Shown here: positions 34,954 through 44,184 of the stretch, piece after piece | How the letters are laid out: every line of letters starts with the position of its first letter | How positions within the stretch are numbered: position 1 is the first letter of the stretch | Source: Bacillota bacterium | GTDB taxonomy: Bacteria > Bacillota > Clostridia > Lachnospirales > Anaerotignaceae | DNA: 64,000 nucleotides | Reading direction: 5' to 3' | NCBI GenBank assembly: GCA_017534115.1 | Contig: JAFWDD010000074.1 | Location: 1 to 64,000, forward strand | Program-made: the position numbers and the translations under genes | The notes under the pieces: generated by a model | The model's input: only the letters and a program-made list of their open reading frames with translations | Databases searched by the model: none | Told to the model about the DNA's origin: nothing

Positions 34954-35528
34954 ATAATGTAAGTCTCGCGGCTGTCGGGGTCAAATTTGAGCAGTATCCG
35001 TCCGACGGGAAGCCGGAGGTCGCTTTTGTCGGGAAATCCAATGTGGGCAAATCAACTCTGATAAACGCCATGATAAGAAGAAAGGCTCTTGCCCGTACAA
35101 GCTCACAGCCGGGAAAGACCCGGACCATTAATTTTTATGATGTGGAAAACATACTGTATTTTGTGGATTTACCAGGATACGGCTACGCAAAGGCGCCAAA
35201 ATCGGAAATAGATAAATGGGGCAGAATGATAGAGGATTATCTTTACAGACGGGAGACCCTCCGGGGGATAATCCTTCTCATAGATATCCGCCATGAGCCG
35301 GGCAAAAACGACATCATGATGTATGAATGGCTCAAGCATTACGGCTATGATATTGTAATTGCGGCCACAAAGTCGGACAAAATCAACCGTTCCCAGCTTC
35401 AGAAGCATATTTCCGTGATTAAAAAAACTCTCAAGCTTCGTGAAGGCGACGTTATAATTCCATTTTCCGGAACAGCTAAAACAGGAGTAGCCGAGCTTTG
35501 GGACGAAATAGAGAAAATGATAGATTAA
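34944..35528 (+). CDS. engB: Ribosome biogenesis GTPase EngB/YsxC
   Basis: 194 residues. G1 GKSNVGKST (30-38), G3 DLPG, and G4 ATKSD are all present, with the switch region [15 protein letters not shown] typical of EngB. Needed for assembly of the 50S subunit. The lon-engB order is common in Firmicutes. Confidence 0.94.
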   Translation: MEVNNVSLAAVGVKFEQYPSDGKPEVAFVGKSNVGKSTLINAMIRRKALARTSSQPGKTRTINFYDVENILYFVDLPGYGYAKAPKSEIDKWGRMIEDYLYRRETLRGIILLIDIRHEPGKNDIMMYEWLKHYGYDIVIAATKSDKINRSQLQKHISVIKKTLKLREGDVIIPFSGTAKTGVAELWDEIEKMID

Positions 35529-35587
35529 TTCCTGATTTTCACAAGGATTTCAGCTGTGATTTTTTCAGCCGAAAGGGCAAAAATTTA

Positions 35588-35616
35588 TTGACAATTGCCG
35601 CTTCGGATTGTATTAT
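35588..35616 (+). promoter_or_regulatory. Promoter of the M-box/mgtE transcript
   Basis: TTGACA (35588-35593), 17-bp spacer, TATTAT (35611-35616), immediately ahead of the riboswitch. Confidence 0.8.
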
Positions 35617-35636
35617 TTAAAGGTAGTAAGTTAATA

Positions 35637-35862
35637 TAGTCAATCGGTAGGTGAGGTTACCGTAGGGATGTGGCGTGTGCCAGAGATTGCTGCCGCAAAA
35701 CAGTGGAGACACTGTCAGTTGGTTAGCAGGTTATGTCGATTCAAGGCAGATCTAATGCAATTGTTAATGCCCTGCGATGCTAAAGCTTGAAACGGTGGAA
35801 TCTTTAAAATGTGTATTTTTTATCCTTGTCATTGTTTTTGAGCTTTGGCAAGGATTATTTTT
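35637..35862 (+). ncRNA. M-box (ykoK-type) magnesium riboswitch with terminator
   Basis: The aptamer matches the M-box pattern: CGGTAGGTGAGG near 35645, GATTGCTGCCGCAAAA near 35685, CTGTCAGTTGG near 35715, then AATGCAATTG...TGCCCTGCGATGCTAAAGC ending near 35790. The expression platform is a 9-bp stem ATCCTTGTC / GGCAAGGAT (35822-35830 with 35847-35855) followed by T residues. In this family high Mg2+ stabilises the aptamer and lets the terminator form. The gene downstream is mgtE, exactly the expected target. Confidence 0.9.
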
Positions 35863-35953
35863 TACCCCGCAAATACAGATCCGACTGGGGTCCCGAGAGA
35901 GCTTAACAGATATTTTTGAATATTTTAGATATATAAAAGGAGGTGAGGTCAGA

Positions 35954-37348
35954 ATGGATAATAACGATGGACTAATGACAGTTAACCTAAAAAATAAAAC
36001 AGGAGGCAGTTCAATGAAAAGGGAGGAATTTCTTAAATTAGTTGACAAAAAAGACTTTAAAGCCATCAAATCCGTTCTTAACGTAATGAACGTAGTTGAC
36101 CTTGCCGATTTGCTTTCGGAGCTGGAGGAAACAGAAGCCGTAATCGCTTTCAGACTCATGGAGAAATATACTGCGGCGGAAGTGTTTTCGCATGTAGACT
36201 CCAACCAGCAGGCGGAGCTTCTGAATCTCTTTACAGATAAGGAAATAAAGGATATGATGGACGCCATGTTCTCAGATGACGCTGCGGACCTTGTAGAGGA
36301 AATGCCCGCGAACGTTGTGGAAAAGCTTCTCAGGAACATGGATGTGGAGACAAGGTCGGAAATCAACAGTCTTTTAAACTATCCGGAGGACAGCGCCGGA
36401 AGTATTATGACTACGGAGTATATAAGCCTTGCTCCCAATATTCGCATAGGAGACGCTTTGAGAAAGATAAGAGAAGAGGGTATCCACAAGGAAACCATAT
36501 ATACATGTTATGTTGTCCATAACCATATACTGCAGGGAATCGTAACTGCGAAAGACCTGCTCACCAATCCGGAGGATATGCCCATTTCCGATATTATTGA
36601 GGAAAACATAATTACTTGCCATACAAACGATGATAAAGAGGATGTTGCGAAAAAATTCAATAAATACGGACTGATTTCCATGCCCGTTGTAGACGCTGAA
36701 AGCTGTATAGTAGGAATCGTAACATTCGACGATGCTTTCGAAGTCCTGGAAACAGAGGTAACGGAGGACTTCGAGAAAATGAACGCTATTCTCCACAGCG
36801 ATGAAACATACTTCAATACAGGAGTTTTCAGGCACGCCGGAAACCGTATTCCGTGGCTTCTTGTGCTCATGATAACATCTACGCTGACAGGAATTATAAT
36901 CACAAGATATGAAAACGCATTTGAGGCAATACCTCTTTTGGTAGCGTTCATGCCAATGCTCATGGATACGGGCGGTAACTGCGGAGCTCAGAGCCTTGCG
37001 CTTATAATCCGTGGTCTGGCCATAGATGAAATCAAGCCGGCAGACGCTCTCAGGGTATGGTGGAAGGAATTCAGAGTAGCCGCAATAATCAGCATAATTC
37101 TTGCCGTTGCAAACGGAGTGAGAATATACTTCATGCACGGAAGAGACCTGCGTATTTCTCTTGTAGTAAGCGGCTCGCTGATAGTTACTGTTTTCATAGC
37201 GAAGACCGTAGGCTGTATGCTTCCTCTTCTTGCAAAAAAAATGAAGATGGACCCGGCGGTAATGGCTTCGCCCATGATTACGACCATCGTGGACGTATGC
37301 TCGCTGTTTATTTACTTCAATATCGCAACTCATATATTTAATTTATAA
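35954..37348 (+). CDS. mgtE: Magnesium transporter MgtE
   Basis: 464 residues from ATG 35954, which follows AAAAGGAGGTGAGG. A second ATG at 36014 also has AGGAGG and would give 444 residues starting MKREEFLKLVDKKDFK, closer to the family N-terminus; both are possible. Order: MgtE N domain (superhelix of acidic repeats), two CBS domains that bind Mg2+, a connecting helix, and five membrane helices with the pore motif MPMLMDTGGNCGAQS. It takes up Mg2+ through the cell membrane, gated by cytosolic Mg2+, under M-box control. Confidence 0.93.
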   Translation: MDNNDGLMTVNLKNKTGGSSMKREEFLKLVDKKDFKAIKSVLNVMNVVDLADLLSELEETEAVIAFRLMEKYTAAEVFSHVDSNQQAELLNLFTDKEIKDMMDAMFSDDAADLVEEMPANVVEKLLRNMDVETRSEINSLLNYPEDSAGSIMTTEYISLAPNIRIGDALRKIREEGIHKETIYTCYVVHNHILQGIVTAKDLLTNPEDMPISDIIEENIITCHTNDDKEDVAKKFNKYGLISMPVVDAESCIVGIVTFDDAFEVLETEVTEDFEKMNAILHSDETYFNTGVFRHAGNRIPWLLVLMITSTLTGIIITRYENAFEAIPLLVAFMPMLMDTGGNCGAQSLALIIRGLAIDEIKPADALRVWWKEFRVAAIISIILAVANGVRIYFMHGRDLRISLVVSGSLIVTVFIAKTVGCMLPLLAKKMKMDPAVMASPMITTIVDVCSLFIYFNIATHIFNL

Positions 37349-37355
37349 TAAAATG

Positions 37356-37425
37356 AAAACCGTTTTAAAGATAAGAAACCTGGGTTTATATCAGGCTTCG
37401 TCATTATCTTTAAAACGGTTTTTTT
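37356..37425. terminator. Very long hairpin terminator
   Basis: A 19-bp perfect stem (37356-37374 with 37404-37422, AAAACCGTTTTAAAGATAA and its complement) around a 29-base loop, with a T tract on the + strand side and an A/T-rich flank on the other. It ends mgtE and may also block reverse-strand read-through. Confidence 0.75.
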
Positions 37426-37451
37426 AATTCCTGAAAGGTTCGTTTTGGGAA

Positions 37452-37490
37452 ATAAAAAAGCCCGAAATTCATTGGAAAATCGGACTTTCT
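37452..37490 (-). terminator. Terminator of infC-rpmI-rplT
   Basis: On the reverse strand AAGTCCGA / TTCGGGCTT (37480-37487 with 37458-37466, one mismatch) runs into TTTTTATTT. Confidence 0.7.
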
Positions 37491-37505
37491 GTGTTTTTGA
37501 TTCAA

Positions 37506-37862
37506 TTAGTTAAGTTTGGATTTAGCTGTATCAACTAATGATTTGAACGCGTCAGCATCGTTTACAGCTAAGTCAGCAAGCATTTTTCTGTTGATATTTA
37601 CGTCAGCTAATTTTAAGCCATACATAAGTCTGCTGTAAGAAATGTCGTTCATTCTTGCTGCAGCGTTGATTCTTGCGATCCAAAGTTTTCTGTAATCTCT
37701 CTTTGTCTGTTTTCTGCCTGCGAATGCGTAAGCCATTGACTGCATAACAGACTGTTTAGCGATTCTGTATTTTTTTGATCTTGCTCCTCTGAAACCTTTA
37801 GCAAGTTTTAATACCTTTTTGTGTCTTTTTCTTGCATTGAGAGCGCCTTTAACTCTTGCCAT
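37506..37862 (-). CDS. rplT: 50S ribosomal protein L20
   Basis: 118 residues, standard size, very basic, opening [29 protein letters not shown]. Binds 23S rRNA early in assembly and, in other bacteria, represses its own operon by binding the leader. Last gene of infC-rpmI-rplT. Confidence 0.97.
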   Translation of the reverse strand: MARVKGALNARKRHKKVLKLAKGFRGARSKKYRIAKQSVMQSMAYAFAGRKQTKRDYRKLWIARINAAARMNDISYSRLMYGLKLADVNINRKMLADLAVNDADAFKSLVDTAKSKLN

Positions 37863-37895
37863 AGTAAATCCTCCTATTCAAATATTCCGGTAAAA

Positions 37896-38099
37896 TTATT
37901 TAGCGTAAGGTAATAATTTTGTTTTAACTTTGTTGGAAACTGTCTTGTCTACTAATGTAGCATGTCTTAAATTTCTTTTTCTTTTGGTGCTTTTCTTACC
38001 AAGAATATGCTGAGTGTTGGATTTGTGTCTTTTGAGTTTACCGCTGCCGGTAAGTTTGAATCTTTTAGCTGCTGCCTTTTTGGTTTTTAATTTAGGCAT
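37896..38099 (-). CDS. rpmI: 50S ribosomal protein L35
   Basis: 67 residues, basic, with [23 protein letters not shown] at the start and a small Lys/Arg-rich body. Sits between infC and rplT as in most bacteria. Confidence 0.97.
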   Translation of the reverse strand: MPKLKTKKAAAKRFKLTGSGKLKRHKSNTQHILGKKSTKRKRNLRHATLVDKTVSNKVKTKLLPYAK

Positions 38100-38142
38100 A
38101 TTATTTCCTCCTTTAATTAAGTGTCATTTTTTGTAATATTGT

Positions 38143-38649
38143 CTAAGCTTTGGGGGCTAAAAACATAACCATGCTTTTGCCTTCCATTTTAGCCGGTTTA
38201 TCAACTACACCGTATTCAGCTACTGCGTCTGCGAAATTATCAAGAATAACAATGGAAGTTTTTGAATGACCGATTTCACGTCCGCGGAAACGGATGCTGA
38301 TTTTTACTTTATTGCCGTCTTTCAGGAACTGAATTGCTTTTTTAACCTTAACCTCAACATCGTGAGTATCAATGCTGGGAGAGAGGCGAAGCTCCTTAAC
38401 TTCAATTACTTTTTGTTTTTTGCGTGCTTCTTTTTCTTTCTTTGCCTGGTCGAAACGATATTTTCCGTAATCCATAATACGGCATACGGGCGGTTTTGCA
38501 GTGGGCGCAATTTTAACCAGGTCAAGTTTTTTCTCATCGGCAAGCTTCTGAGCTTCCTTGGCGGAAACTATTCCCACCTGCTGACCGGTTTCATCTATAA
38601 GACGCACTTCTTTGTCTTTGATTTGTTCGTTAATCATTAAATCCGTAAT
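38143..38649 (-). CDS. infC: Translation initiation factor IF-3, AUU start
   Basis: 168 residues. The start is ATT at 38649-38647: AGGAGGTG lies 8 bases before it, and translation from there gives (M)TDLMINEQIKDKEVRLI, the family N-terminus. The next ATG (38637) is 20 bases from the ribosome site. AUU starts are the rule for infC, since IF-3 itself discriminates against them, giving autoregulation. N-domain, basic linker (KKEKEARKKQKVIEVKELR) and C-domain (KISIRFRGREI) are intact. Confidence 0.95.
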   Translation of the reverse strand: MTDLMINEQIKDKEVRLIDETGQQVGIVSAKEAQKLADEKKLDLVKIAPTAKPPVCRIMDYGKYRFDQAKKEKEARKKQKVIEVKELRLSPSIDTHDVEVKVKKAIQFLKDGNKVKISIRFRGREIGHSKTSIVILDNFADAVAEYGVVDKPAKMEGKSMVMFLAPKA

Positions 38650-38689
38650 AGCTAAAACACCTCCTGAAATATATTCTGCCGAAAAACGA

Positions 38690-38900
38690 TTTTTTTTATT
38701 TTTCGGCTGTCCCCATAATGTTCCCATTCGGTTTTTTCGGGGACTGAAGCAAAAAAAGCGGGCAGAACATAAATCTACCCGCAAATACGTACAAATTCAA
38801 ACACCAAAAGCAATATAAGTGGTGAAGTAAAATTTAAGTATTAACCCTGGTATCATATAAGACTCAAGGTGAGAAGGGTAAACTTCTGCTTTCTTTACCG
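38690..38900 (-). promoter_or_regulatory. infC leader with attenuator (L20-leader-like)
   Basis: About 250-nt untranslated leader. On the reverse strand GCGGGTAG / CTGCCCGC (38775-38782 with 38758-38765) followed by TTTTTTT is a transcription attenuator; GTCCCC / GGGGAC (38738-38743 with 38708-38713) near the ribosome site is a second hairpin. Upstream sequence could form the competing fold. This placement matches the L20-responsive leaders of Firmicutes infC operons; binding by L20 is inferred. Confidence 0.55.
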
Positions 38901-38904
38901 AACT

Positions 38905-38933
38905 ATATTAACATATTGCCTCTGAATTGTCAA
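38905..38933 (-). promoter_or_regulatory. Promoter of infC-rpmI-rplT
   Basis: Reverse strand TTGACA (38928-38933), 17-bp spacer, TAATAT (38905-38910), lying only a few bases past the thrS stop. Confidence 0.75.
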
Positions 38934-38936
38934 CAA

Positions 38937-40841
38937 TTATTTTCTGTTTATAATTTCGTCTGTTATCCTTGCGATAACATCGGAAAGATCCTGCTGTCCT
39001 TCTTCTCCGTTTGCTCTGGAACGAAGGGAAACTTTGTTGACAGCCTGGTCCTTTTCGCCAACAACGATGATGTAGGGAACTCGCTCGTTTCTTGCTTCTC
39101 TGATCTTGTATCCGATTTTTTCGGAACGGTAATCCTTAGCGACACGGATTCCTGCATCGTCAAGCTGTTTTACAACGCTTTCGGCATAGTCTTCGTATTT
39201 TTCGGAAATAGGAAGGACCTTGACCTGAACGGGGCAGAGCCATGTAGGGAACATACCTGCGAAATGCTCGATAAGAATACCGATGAATCTTTCGATGGAG
39301 CCGAAGCATACTCTGTGGATCATAACGGGACGTTTCTTTGTTCCGTCTGGAGCCGTGTATTCCAGCTCAAATCTTTCGGGAAGCTGCATATCCAACTGAA
39401 TCGTTCCGCACTGCCATGTTCTTCCGATAGCGTCTTTAAGATGGAAGTCGATTTTAGGTCCGTAGAAAGCGCCATCGCCTTCGTTTACGGCATAATCAAG
39501 GCCCAAATCCTCTAAAGCTCCTCTTAAGCCTTCCGTTGCCATTTCCCATTGCTCATCCGTTCCCATGCTGTCTTCGGGTCTTGTGGAAAGCTCCACATGA
39601 TATTCGAATCCGAAAAGCTTGTAAACCGTATCGATAAGATTTACAACGCCTTTGATTTCGTCTCTTATCTGTTCGGGCGTCATGAAAATATGAGCATCGT
39701 CCTGAGTGAAGCATCTTACACGCATAAGTCCGCTTAAAGCGCCGCTTTTTTCGTGTCTGTGAACGATACCCAGCTCACCCATGCGCAAAGGCAGGTCTCT
39801 GTAAGAATGCATATCCTGTTTGTAAACAAGCATTCCGCCGGGACAGTTCATGGGTTTTATAGCATGGTCCACATCGTCAATTACAGTTGTATACATGTTT
39901 TCCTTATAATGATACCAGTGACCGCTTCTTTCCCAAAGAGCTCTGTCCAGAATAATGGGCGTCTGAATCTCTACATAGCCGGCTTTTTTGTGGATTTCGC
40001 GCCAGTATTTAATAAGCTCGTTCTTAATGATCATTCCGTTGGGAAGGAAGAAGGGGAATCCCTGTCCTTCGTCAAGAAGAGCGAAAAGCTTCAGCTCTTT
40101 GCCGAGTTTTCTGTGGTCACGCTTTTTAGCTTCTTCAAGCATTGTCAGATATGCTTCCAAATCGGCGTTCTTTGTATAAGCCGTGCCGTAAATTCTGGAA
40201 AGCATTTTGTTTTTCTCGCTGCCTCTCCAGTAAGCTCCCGCAACGCTCATAAGCTTGAAAGCTTTAATGGGTTTGGTGGACATAAGGTGAGGTCCTGCGC
40301 AGAGATCCGTAAAATCGCCCTGTTTGTAGAATGAAATGACAGCATCCTCGGGAAGGTCTTCGATCAGTTCAACCTTGTAGGGCTCGTTTCTTTCTTCCAT
40401 GAATTTGATAGCATCGGCTCTGGGAAGCTCAAAACGCTCTAATTTAATGTTTTCCTTAACGATTTTCTTCATTTCCTTTTCCAGAAGCTCCAGCTCCTCA
40501 GGAGAGAATGGACGCTCTCTGTCGAAATCGTAATAGAATCCGTTATCTATGGAAGGACCGATTGCGAGTTTTACATCGGGATAAAGTCTTTTGACCGCCT
40601 GAGCCAGAATATGCGATGCAGTATGGTTGAAAGCTCTCTGTCCGTCGGGAGAATCGAATGTAAGGATATCAACCTCTGCGTCTCCCGAAACAACAAAACG
40701 CAAATCATGAACTTTTCCGTTTACCATTCCCGCGCACGCATTTCTTGCCAGACCTTCGCTGATGTTTTTTGCGATATCCAGGACTGAAACGGGTCCGTCA
40801 AACTGACGCACACTGCCGTCTTTTAATTTAATGTTTACCAT
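38937..40841 (-). CDS. thrS: Threonyl-tRNA synthetase
   Basis: 634 residues, full length. N-terminal TGS domain; editing domain with HTASHILAQA (metal-type HxxxH) and, further on, the second-half CAGPHL; class II core with MNCPGGMLVYK carrying the zinc Cys, RMGELGIVHRHEKSGALSGLMRVR (motif 2), and the HRVCFGSIERFIGILIEH motif 3; C-terminal anticodon domain. Charges tRNA-Thr. Preceded by a T-box leader; upstream of infC as in many bacteria. Confidence 0.97.
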   Translation of the reverse strand: MVNIKLKDGSVRQFDGPVSVLDIAKNISEGLARNACAGMVNGKVHDLRFVVSGDAEVDILTFDSPDGQRAFNHTASHILAQAVKRLYPDVKLAIGPSIDNGFYYDFDRERPFSPEELELLEKEMKKIVKENIKLERFELPRADAIKFMEERNEPYKVELIEDLPEDAVISFYKQGDFTDLCAGPHLMSTKPIKAFKLMSVAGAYWRGSEKNKMLSRIYGTAYTKNADLEAYLTMLEEAKKRDHRKLGKELKLFALLDEGQGFPFFLPNGMIIKNELIKYWREIHKKAGYVEIQTPIILDRALWERSGHWYHYKENMYTTVIDDVDHAIKPMNCPGGMLVYKQDMHSYRDLPLRMGELGIVHRHEKSGALSGLMRVRCFTQDDAHIFMTPEQIRDEIKGVVNLIDTVYKLFGFEYHVELSTRPEDSMGTDEQWEMATEGLRGALEDLGLDYAVNEGDGAFYGPKIDFHLKDAIGRTWQCGTIQLDMQLPERFELEYTAPDGTKKRPVMIHRVCFGSIERFIGILIEHFAGMFPTWLCPVQVKVLPISEKYEDYAESVVKQLDDAGIRVAKDYRSEKIGYKIREARNERVPYIIVVGEKDQAVNKVSLRSRANGEEGQQDLSDVIARITDEIINRK

Positions 40842-40934
40842 AATATTTATCTCCTTTCAAATACAGGTTTGCAATATTGTTTGTAATTAAAGTGTTATAA
40901 CTGAATTTCGAAAGCCTGTTTTGGCTTTTGAAAT

Positions 40935-41167
40935 TAAAAATCCCTTTTTCCATACATTTCGTAAAGAAAAAGGGACGAAAAATCATATTTCCGCGGTTCC
41001 ACCCGGATTCGAACAAAAATATTGTTCCTCATTTTAGCCTGTAACGGGGCGGACCGTGCTCTATTAAAGCAGAAAATATAAGGCGGTACGGACATTTCTT
41101 ATCAAAAACGCTTCCAGCCAGGGCGTTTATCTCTGGGTGACATAGGGAACTCCGCTTGTCCTTAACA
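40935..41167 (-). ncRNA. T-box leader of thrS
   Basis: The reverse strand has the diagnostic T-box GGGTGGAACCGCGG (41004-40991), which base-pairs with the free NCCA end of uncharged tRNA. Stem I lies at about 41160-41090; a GTCACCCAGAG segment (about 41138-41128) could hold the ACC threonine specifier. The terminator is CCCTTTTTC / GAAAAAGGG (40942-40973), followed by ATTTTT. Uncharged tRNA-Thr should stabilise the antiterminator and allow thrS transcription. Confidence 0.9.
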
Positions 41168-41173
41168 TAGGTT

Positions 41174-41201
41174 ATTATATCACATTGTTTGAATAAGTCA
41201 A
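41174..41201 (-). promoter_or_regulatory. Promoter of the T-box/thrS transcript
   Basis: Reverse strand TTGACT (41196-41201), 16-bp spacer, TATAAT (41174-41179). Confidence 0.75.
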
Positions 41202-41208
41202 ACAAAAT

Positions 41209-42513
41209 TTAATGTTTTTTATACACACGCACGGTTTCTATGCGTTTTTCTTCTGTTTTTTCCGATTTGAAGATATATCCGTCTATTTCAATGGATATAT
41301 TTTCACCGTCTGCGGGAATGTGTCCCAGCTTGCTTATGAGAAGACCGCTCAATGTGTCATAATCGTCTGAAGCAAGGGGAATGCCCAGGATCTCCTCAAC
41401 CTCGTCCAGATCCGTTGTGCCTTTAATAAGGTAAGTATCGTTTCCTTTTATTTCAATGGGATTTTCCTCGGAGTCATATTCATCCAAAATATTTCCTACG
41501 ATTTCTTCCAGAAGGTCTTCCATTGTAACGATTCCTACAGTTCCGCCGTATTCATCGATTACAACAGCCAGATGGTTTTTCATTTTCTGCATTTCCTCGA
41601 AAAGCTCGTCTGTTTTTTTGGAAAAAGGAACGAAATAGGGCTCCATCATTATTTTCCGCAAATCAAAGTTTTCTCCGTTGACGTCCGTATTGTTGTTTAT
41701 AACATATCTTGCCAGATCCTTGATGTGGATAATGCCCACAATATTGTCGATATTCTCCTCATAAACAGGGATCCTGGAGTATTTTTCCTCATTAATAATT
41801 GCCTTTATGTCCTCGAAATCGGCGTTGACGGAAATGGCTGTAATATCCGTTCTGTGAGTGGCGATGTCCTCAGCAGTTTTGGTGTCGAATTCGAAAATAT
41901 TGTTGATCATTTCCTTTTCGTCCTCGTCGATGGTGCCTCTTTCCTCGCCGGCATCTACCATGAGGCGTATTTCCTCTTCCGTTATCTCGGAATTAAGCTC
42001 GTAAGGATTTACGCCGAACGCTTTCGAAATCATGTTGGATATAAATGTTGAAAGCTTTACCATAGGCGTTAAAAACACGGATATGCGGTTTATTCCTGCC
42101 ATGGATGAGTTTATGAGCTCTTCGTTTTTCTTGAATCCGATTCTCTGGGGAACGAATTTTCCGCCGATGAGCATTATAAACGTCACAATAAGAAGTATTA
42201 TGACGAATGAAAGAAACGCCGATAAAAATATGGAATATCTTTCGTTCCAGAAAAGGAAAAATCTGTGGAAAAATGTAAGCTCAACCAGCGCGATTGCGGA
42301 GAAAGACGAGAGCAGCTGACCGGTTTTCAGAGCGGATACCTTGAAGGGTATGTTCTGAAGGAATCTGTTCATTCGCTGAGCTTTTCTGTCTCCCGAATCC
42401 GCCAGCATTTTTATTCTTTTGTCGTTTATGGAGACCAGCGCGGTTTCCAGAGCATGGAAATATCCTGAAACAATAATAAGAACTATTGAAAGTATAATCG
42501 TGGTGTATTCCAT
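41209..42513 (-). CDS. CNNM/CorC-type protein (HlyC/CorC family, DUF21 + CBS)
   Basis: 434 residues. Order: DUF21 membrane domain with three to four helices (about 1-150), CBS pair (DITAISVNADFEDIKAIINEEKYSRIPVYEENIDNIVGIIHIKDLA... to about 330), and a CorC_HlyC C-terminal domain (about 345-430). This family (misnamed haemolysin in old annotation) is tied to Mg2+/Co2+ export or resistance. It lies in a genome stretch with M-box-controlled mgtE not far away, but there is no evident joint control. Confidence 0.88.
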   Translation of the reverse strand: MEYTTIILSIVLIIVSGYFHALETALVSINDKRIKMLADSGDRKAQRMNRFLQNIPFKVSALKTGQLLSSFSAIALVELTFFHRFFLFWNERYSIFLSAFLSFVIILLIVTFIMLIGGKFVPQRIGFKKNEELINSSMAGINRISVFLTPMVKLSTFISNMISKAFGVNPYELNSEITEEEIRLMVDAGEERGTIDEDEKEMINNIFEFDTKTAEDIATHRTDITAISVNADFEDIKAIINEEKYSRIPVYEENIDNIVGIIHIKDLARYVINNNTDVNGENFDLRKIMMEPYFVPFSKKTDELFEEMQKMKNHLAVVIDEYGGTVGIVTMEDLLEEIVGNILDEYDSEENPIEIKGNDTYLIKGTTDLDEVEEILGIPLASDDYDTLSGLLISKLGHIPADGENISIEIDGYIFKSEKTEEKRIETVRVYKKH

Positions 42514-42538
42514 ATAGAAAAATTCCTTTCCAAAAAAT

Positions 42539-42604
42539 AAGCACCGGATTTAGTCAGACAAATTTTTATCTGGAGTGAGAAAGGGGGGTAACCGGTGCTT
42601 TTAG
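42539..42604 (-). terminator. Terminator after glyA (and facing the CNNM gene)
   Basis: AAGCACCGG / CCGGTGCTT arms (42539-42547, 42592-42600) with a nested CAGATAAAAATTTGTCTG hairpin between, followed on the reverse strand by ATTTTTT. Confidence 0.6.
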
Positions 42605-42641
42605 AAAATGTGCAATTTAATTTGTATTTCCAGCAATCAGA

Positions 42642-43883
42642 TTATTCATAAAGAGGATATTTTTTGGTAAGAGCGTCAACTCTTCTCAATGCCTCATCCT
42701 TGAATCCGTGGAAATCTTTCAATGTATTGTAAATAATATCCGCAATTTCAACCATGTCTTCTTCCTTAAGACCTCTTGTTGTAGCCGCGGGAGTGCCGAG
42801 ACGCAGTCCGCTTGTTACGAAAGGAGTCTGAGGGTCGAAGGGGATCGTGTTTTTGTTGCAGGTAATGCGTACTTCGTCCAGAAGCTTTTCGGCTTCTTTT
42901 CCTGTCATGTCAAGCTTTCTTAAGTCAACCAGCATAAGGTGGTTGTCTGTTCCGCCTGAAACAATGTCCAGACCTCTTTCTATAAGAGCCTTGGAAAGAG
43001 CCTGAGCGTTTTTGAGGATCTGCTCGTTGTATGTTTTGAATTCCGGAGAAAGAGCCTCTTTGAAGCATACTGCTTTAGCTGCGATAATGTGGAGCAAAGG
43101 ACCGCCCTGTGTTCCGGGGAAGATAGCCTTGTCCACTTTCTGCGCGAATTCCTTTTTGCAGAGGATAAGTCCGCCTCTGGGGCCTCTTAATGTCTTATGT
43201 GTTGTTGATGTAACGAAATCTGCATAAGGAACGGGTGAAGGATGAAGTCCTGTTGCCACAAGACCGGCGATGTGAGCGATATCAACCATCATGTAAGCTT
43301 CCGCTTCCTTGGCGATTTTGCTGATTCTTTCGAAATCTATTGTACGAGCGTAAGCGCTTGCGCCCACAACGATGAGTTTGGGTTTGTTTGCCAGTGCGAT
43401 CTCTCTTAATTTATCGTAATCGAGGAAACCGTTGTCATCAACTCCGTAAGGGATTACGTTGAAGTATTTTCCGGAAATATTAACGGGGCTTCCGTGAGTA
43501 AGATGTCCGCCGTGGTCAAGGTTCATTCCCAAAATTGTATCGCCGGGCTCAAGAATTGAGAAATAAACAGCGATATTTGCCTGTGAACCGCTGTGAGGCT
43601 GAACATTGGCGTGCTCCGCGCCGAAAAGCTTTTTAGCTCTTTCAATAGCGATAGTTTCGATAATGTCAACCTTTTCGCATCCGCCGTAATAACGTTTTCC
43701 GGGGTAGCCTTCTGCATATTTATTAGTAAGATGAGAACCCATAGCCTGGATAACAGCCTTTGATACAAAGTTTTCGGAAGCGATAAGCTCTATATTCTGA
43801 CGCTGTCTTGTGAGCTCTTCGCCCATTGCAGCCGCAACTTCGGGATCCACCTTGGCAATCTCCTCATAATCAAAAAAACTCAT
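42642..43883 (-). CDS. glyA: Serine hydroxymethyltransferase
   Basis: 413 residues, standard SHMT. The PLP Lys is in [12 protein letters not shown] (near 230); [19 protein letters not shown]-type N-terminal segments and YYGG of the substrate loop are intact. Converts serine and tetrahydrofolate to glycine and methylene-THF. Monocistronic. Confidence 0.97.
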   Translation of the reverse strand: MSFFDYEEIAKVDPEVAAAMGEELTRQRQNIELIASENFVSKAVIQAMGSHLTNKYAEGYPGKRYYGGCEKVDIIETIAIERAKKLFGAEHANVQPHSGSQANIAVYFSILEPGDTILGMNLDHGGHLTHGSPVNISGKYFNVIPYGVDDNGFLDYDKLREIALANKPKLIVVGASAYARTIDFERISKIAKEAEAYMMVDIAHIAGLVATGLHPSPVPYADFVTSTTHKTLRGPRGGLILCKKEFAQKVDKAIFPGTQGGPLLHIIAAKAVCFKEALSPEFKTYNEQILKNAQALSKALIERGLDIVSGGTDNHLMLVDLRKLDMTGKEAEKLLDEVRITCNKNTIPFDPQTPFVTSGLRLGTPAATTRGLKEEDMVEIADIIYNTLKDFHGFKDEALRRVDALTKKYPLYE

Positions 43884-43982
43884 GATATTTCCTCCTTGAA
43901 AAATTCCTGATAATTTATAATTTGAAAAAAGTCACTTTTTATATTAATTTTCTTAAGTCTTCTCTCTGTTAAGAGTATAGTA

Positions 43983-44012
43983 ATTATATCATACCCCAAA
44001 CTGACAAATCAA
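43983..44012 (-). promoter_or_regulatory. Promoter of glyA
   Basis: Reverse strand TTGATT (44007-44012), 18-bp spacer, TATAAT (43983-43988) with an upstream TG (extended -10). Confidence 0.6.
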
Positions 44013-44121
44013 ACTTATTTTTGCCCATAAATATTTTTTGTTAATAAAGGTGAATAAATTTGTATATTAATGAATTTTTATGTGGATTATGTTTAGTTAT
44101 ATAAGAATTTTTGGGACAAAC

Positions 44122-44148
44122 ACCGATTTTTAGCACAAACATATTATA
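44122..44148 (+). promoter_or_regulatory. Possible sporulation (SigK/SigE-like) promoter
   Basis: AC (44122-44123), 16 bp, then CATATTATA (44140-44148), which fits the SigK pattern AC-N16-CATANNNTA. No sigma-A-type box pair of similar quality was seen before the gene. Confidence 0.35.
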
Positions 44149-44184
44149 AAGAGAAATAGAATTAAATCAGGAGGAGCAAAAATA

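Larger units (their letters stand above)
43884..44184. other. Divergent intergenic region glyA / Cys-rich gene
   Basis: 301 bases, A/T-rich, without a gene; it holds the glyA promoter and a SigK-like promoter for the Cys-rich protein. Confidence 0.7.
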
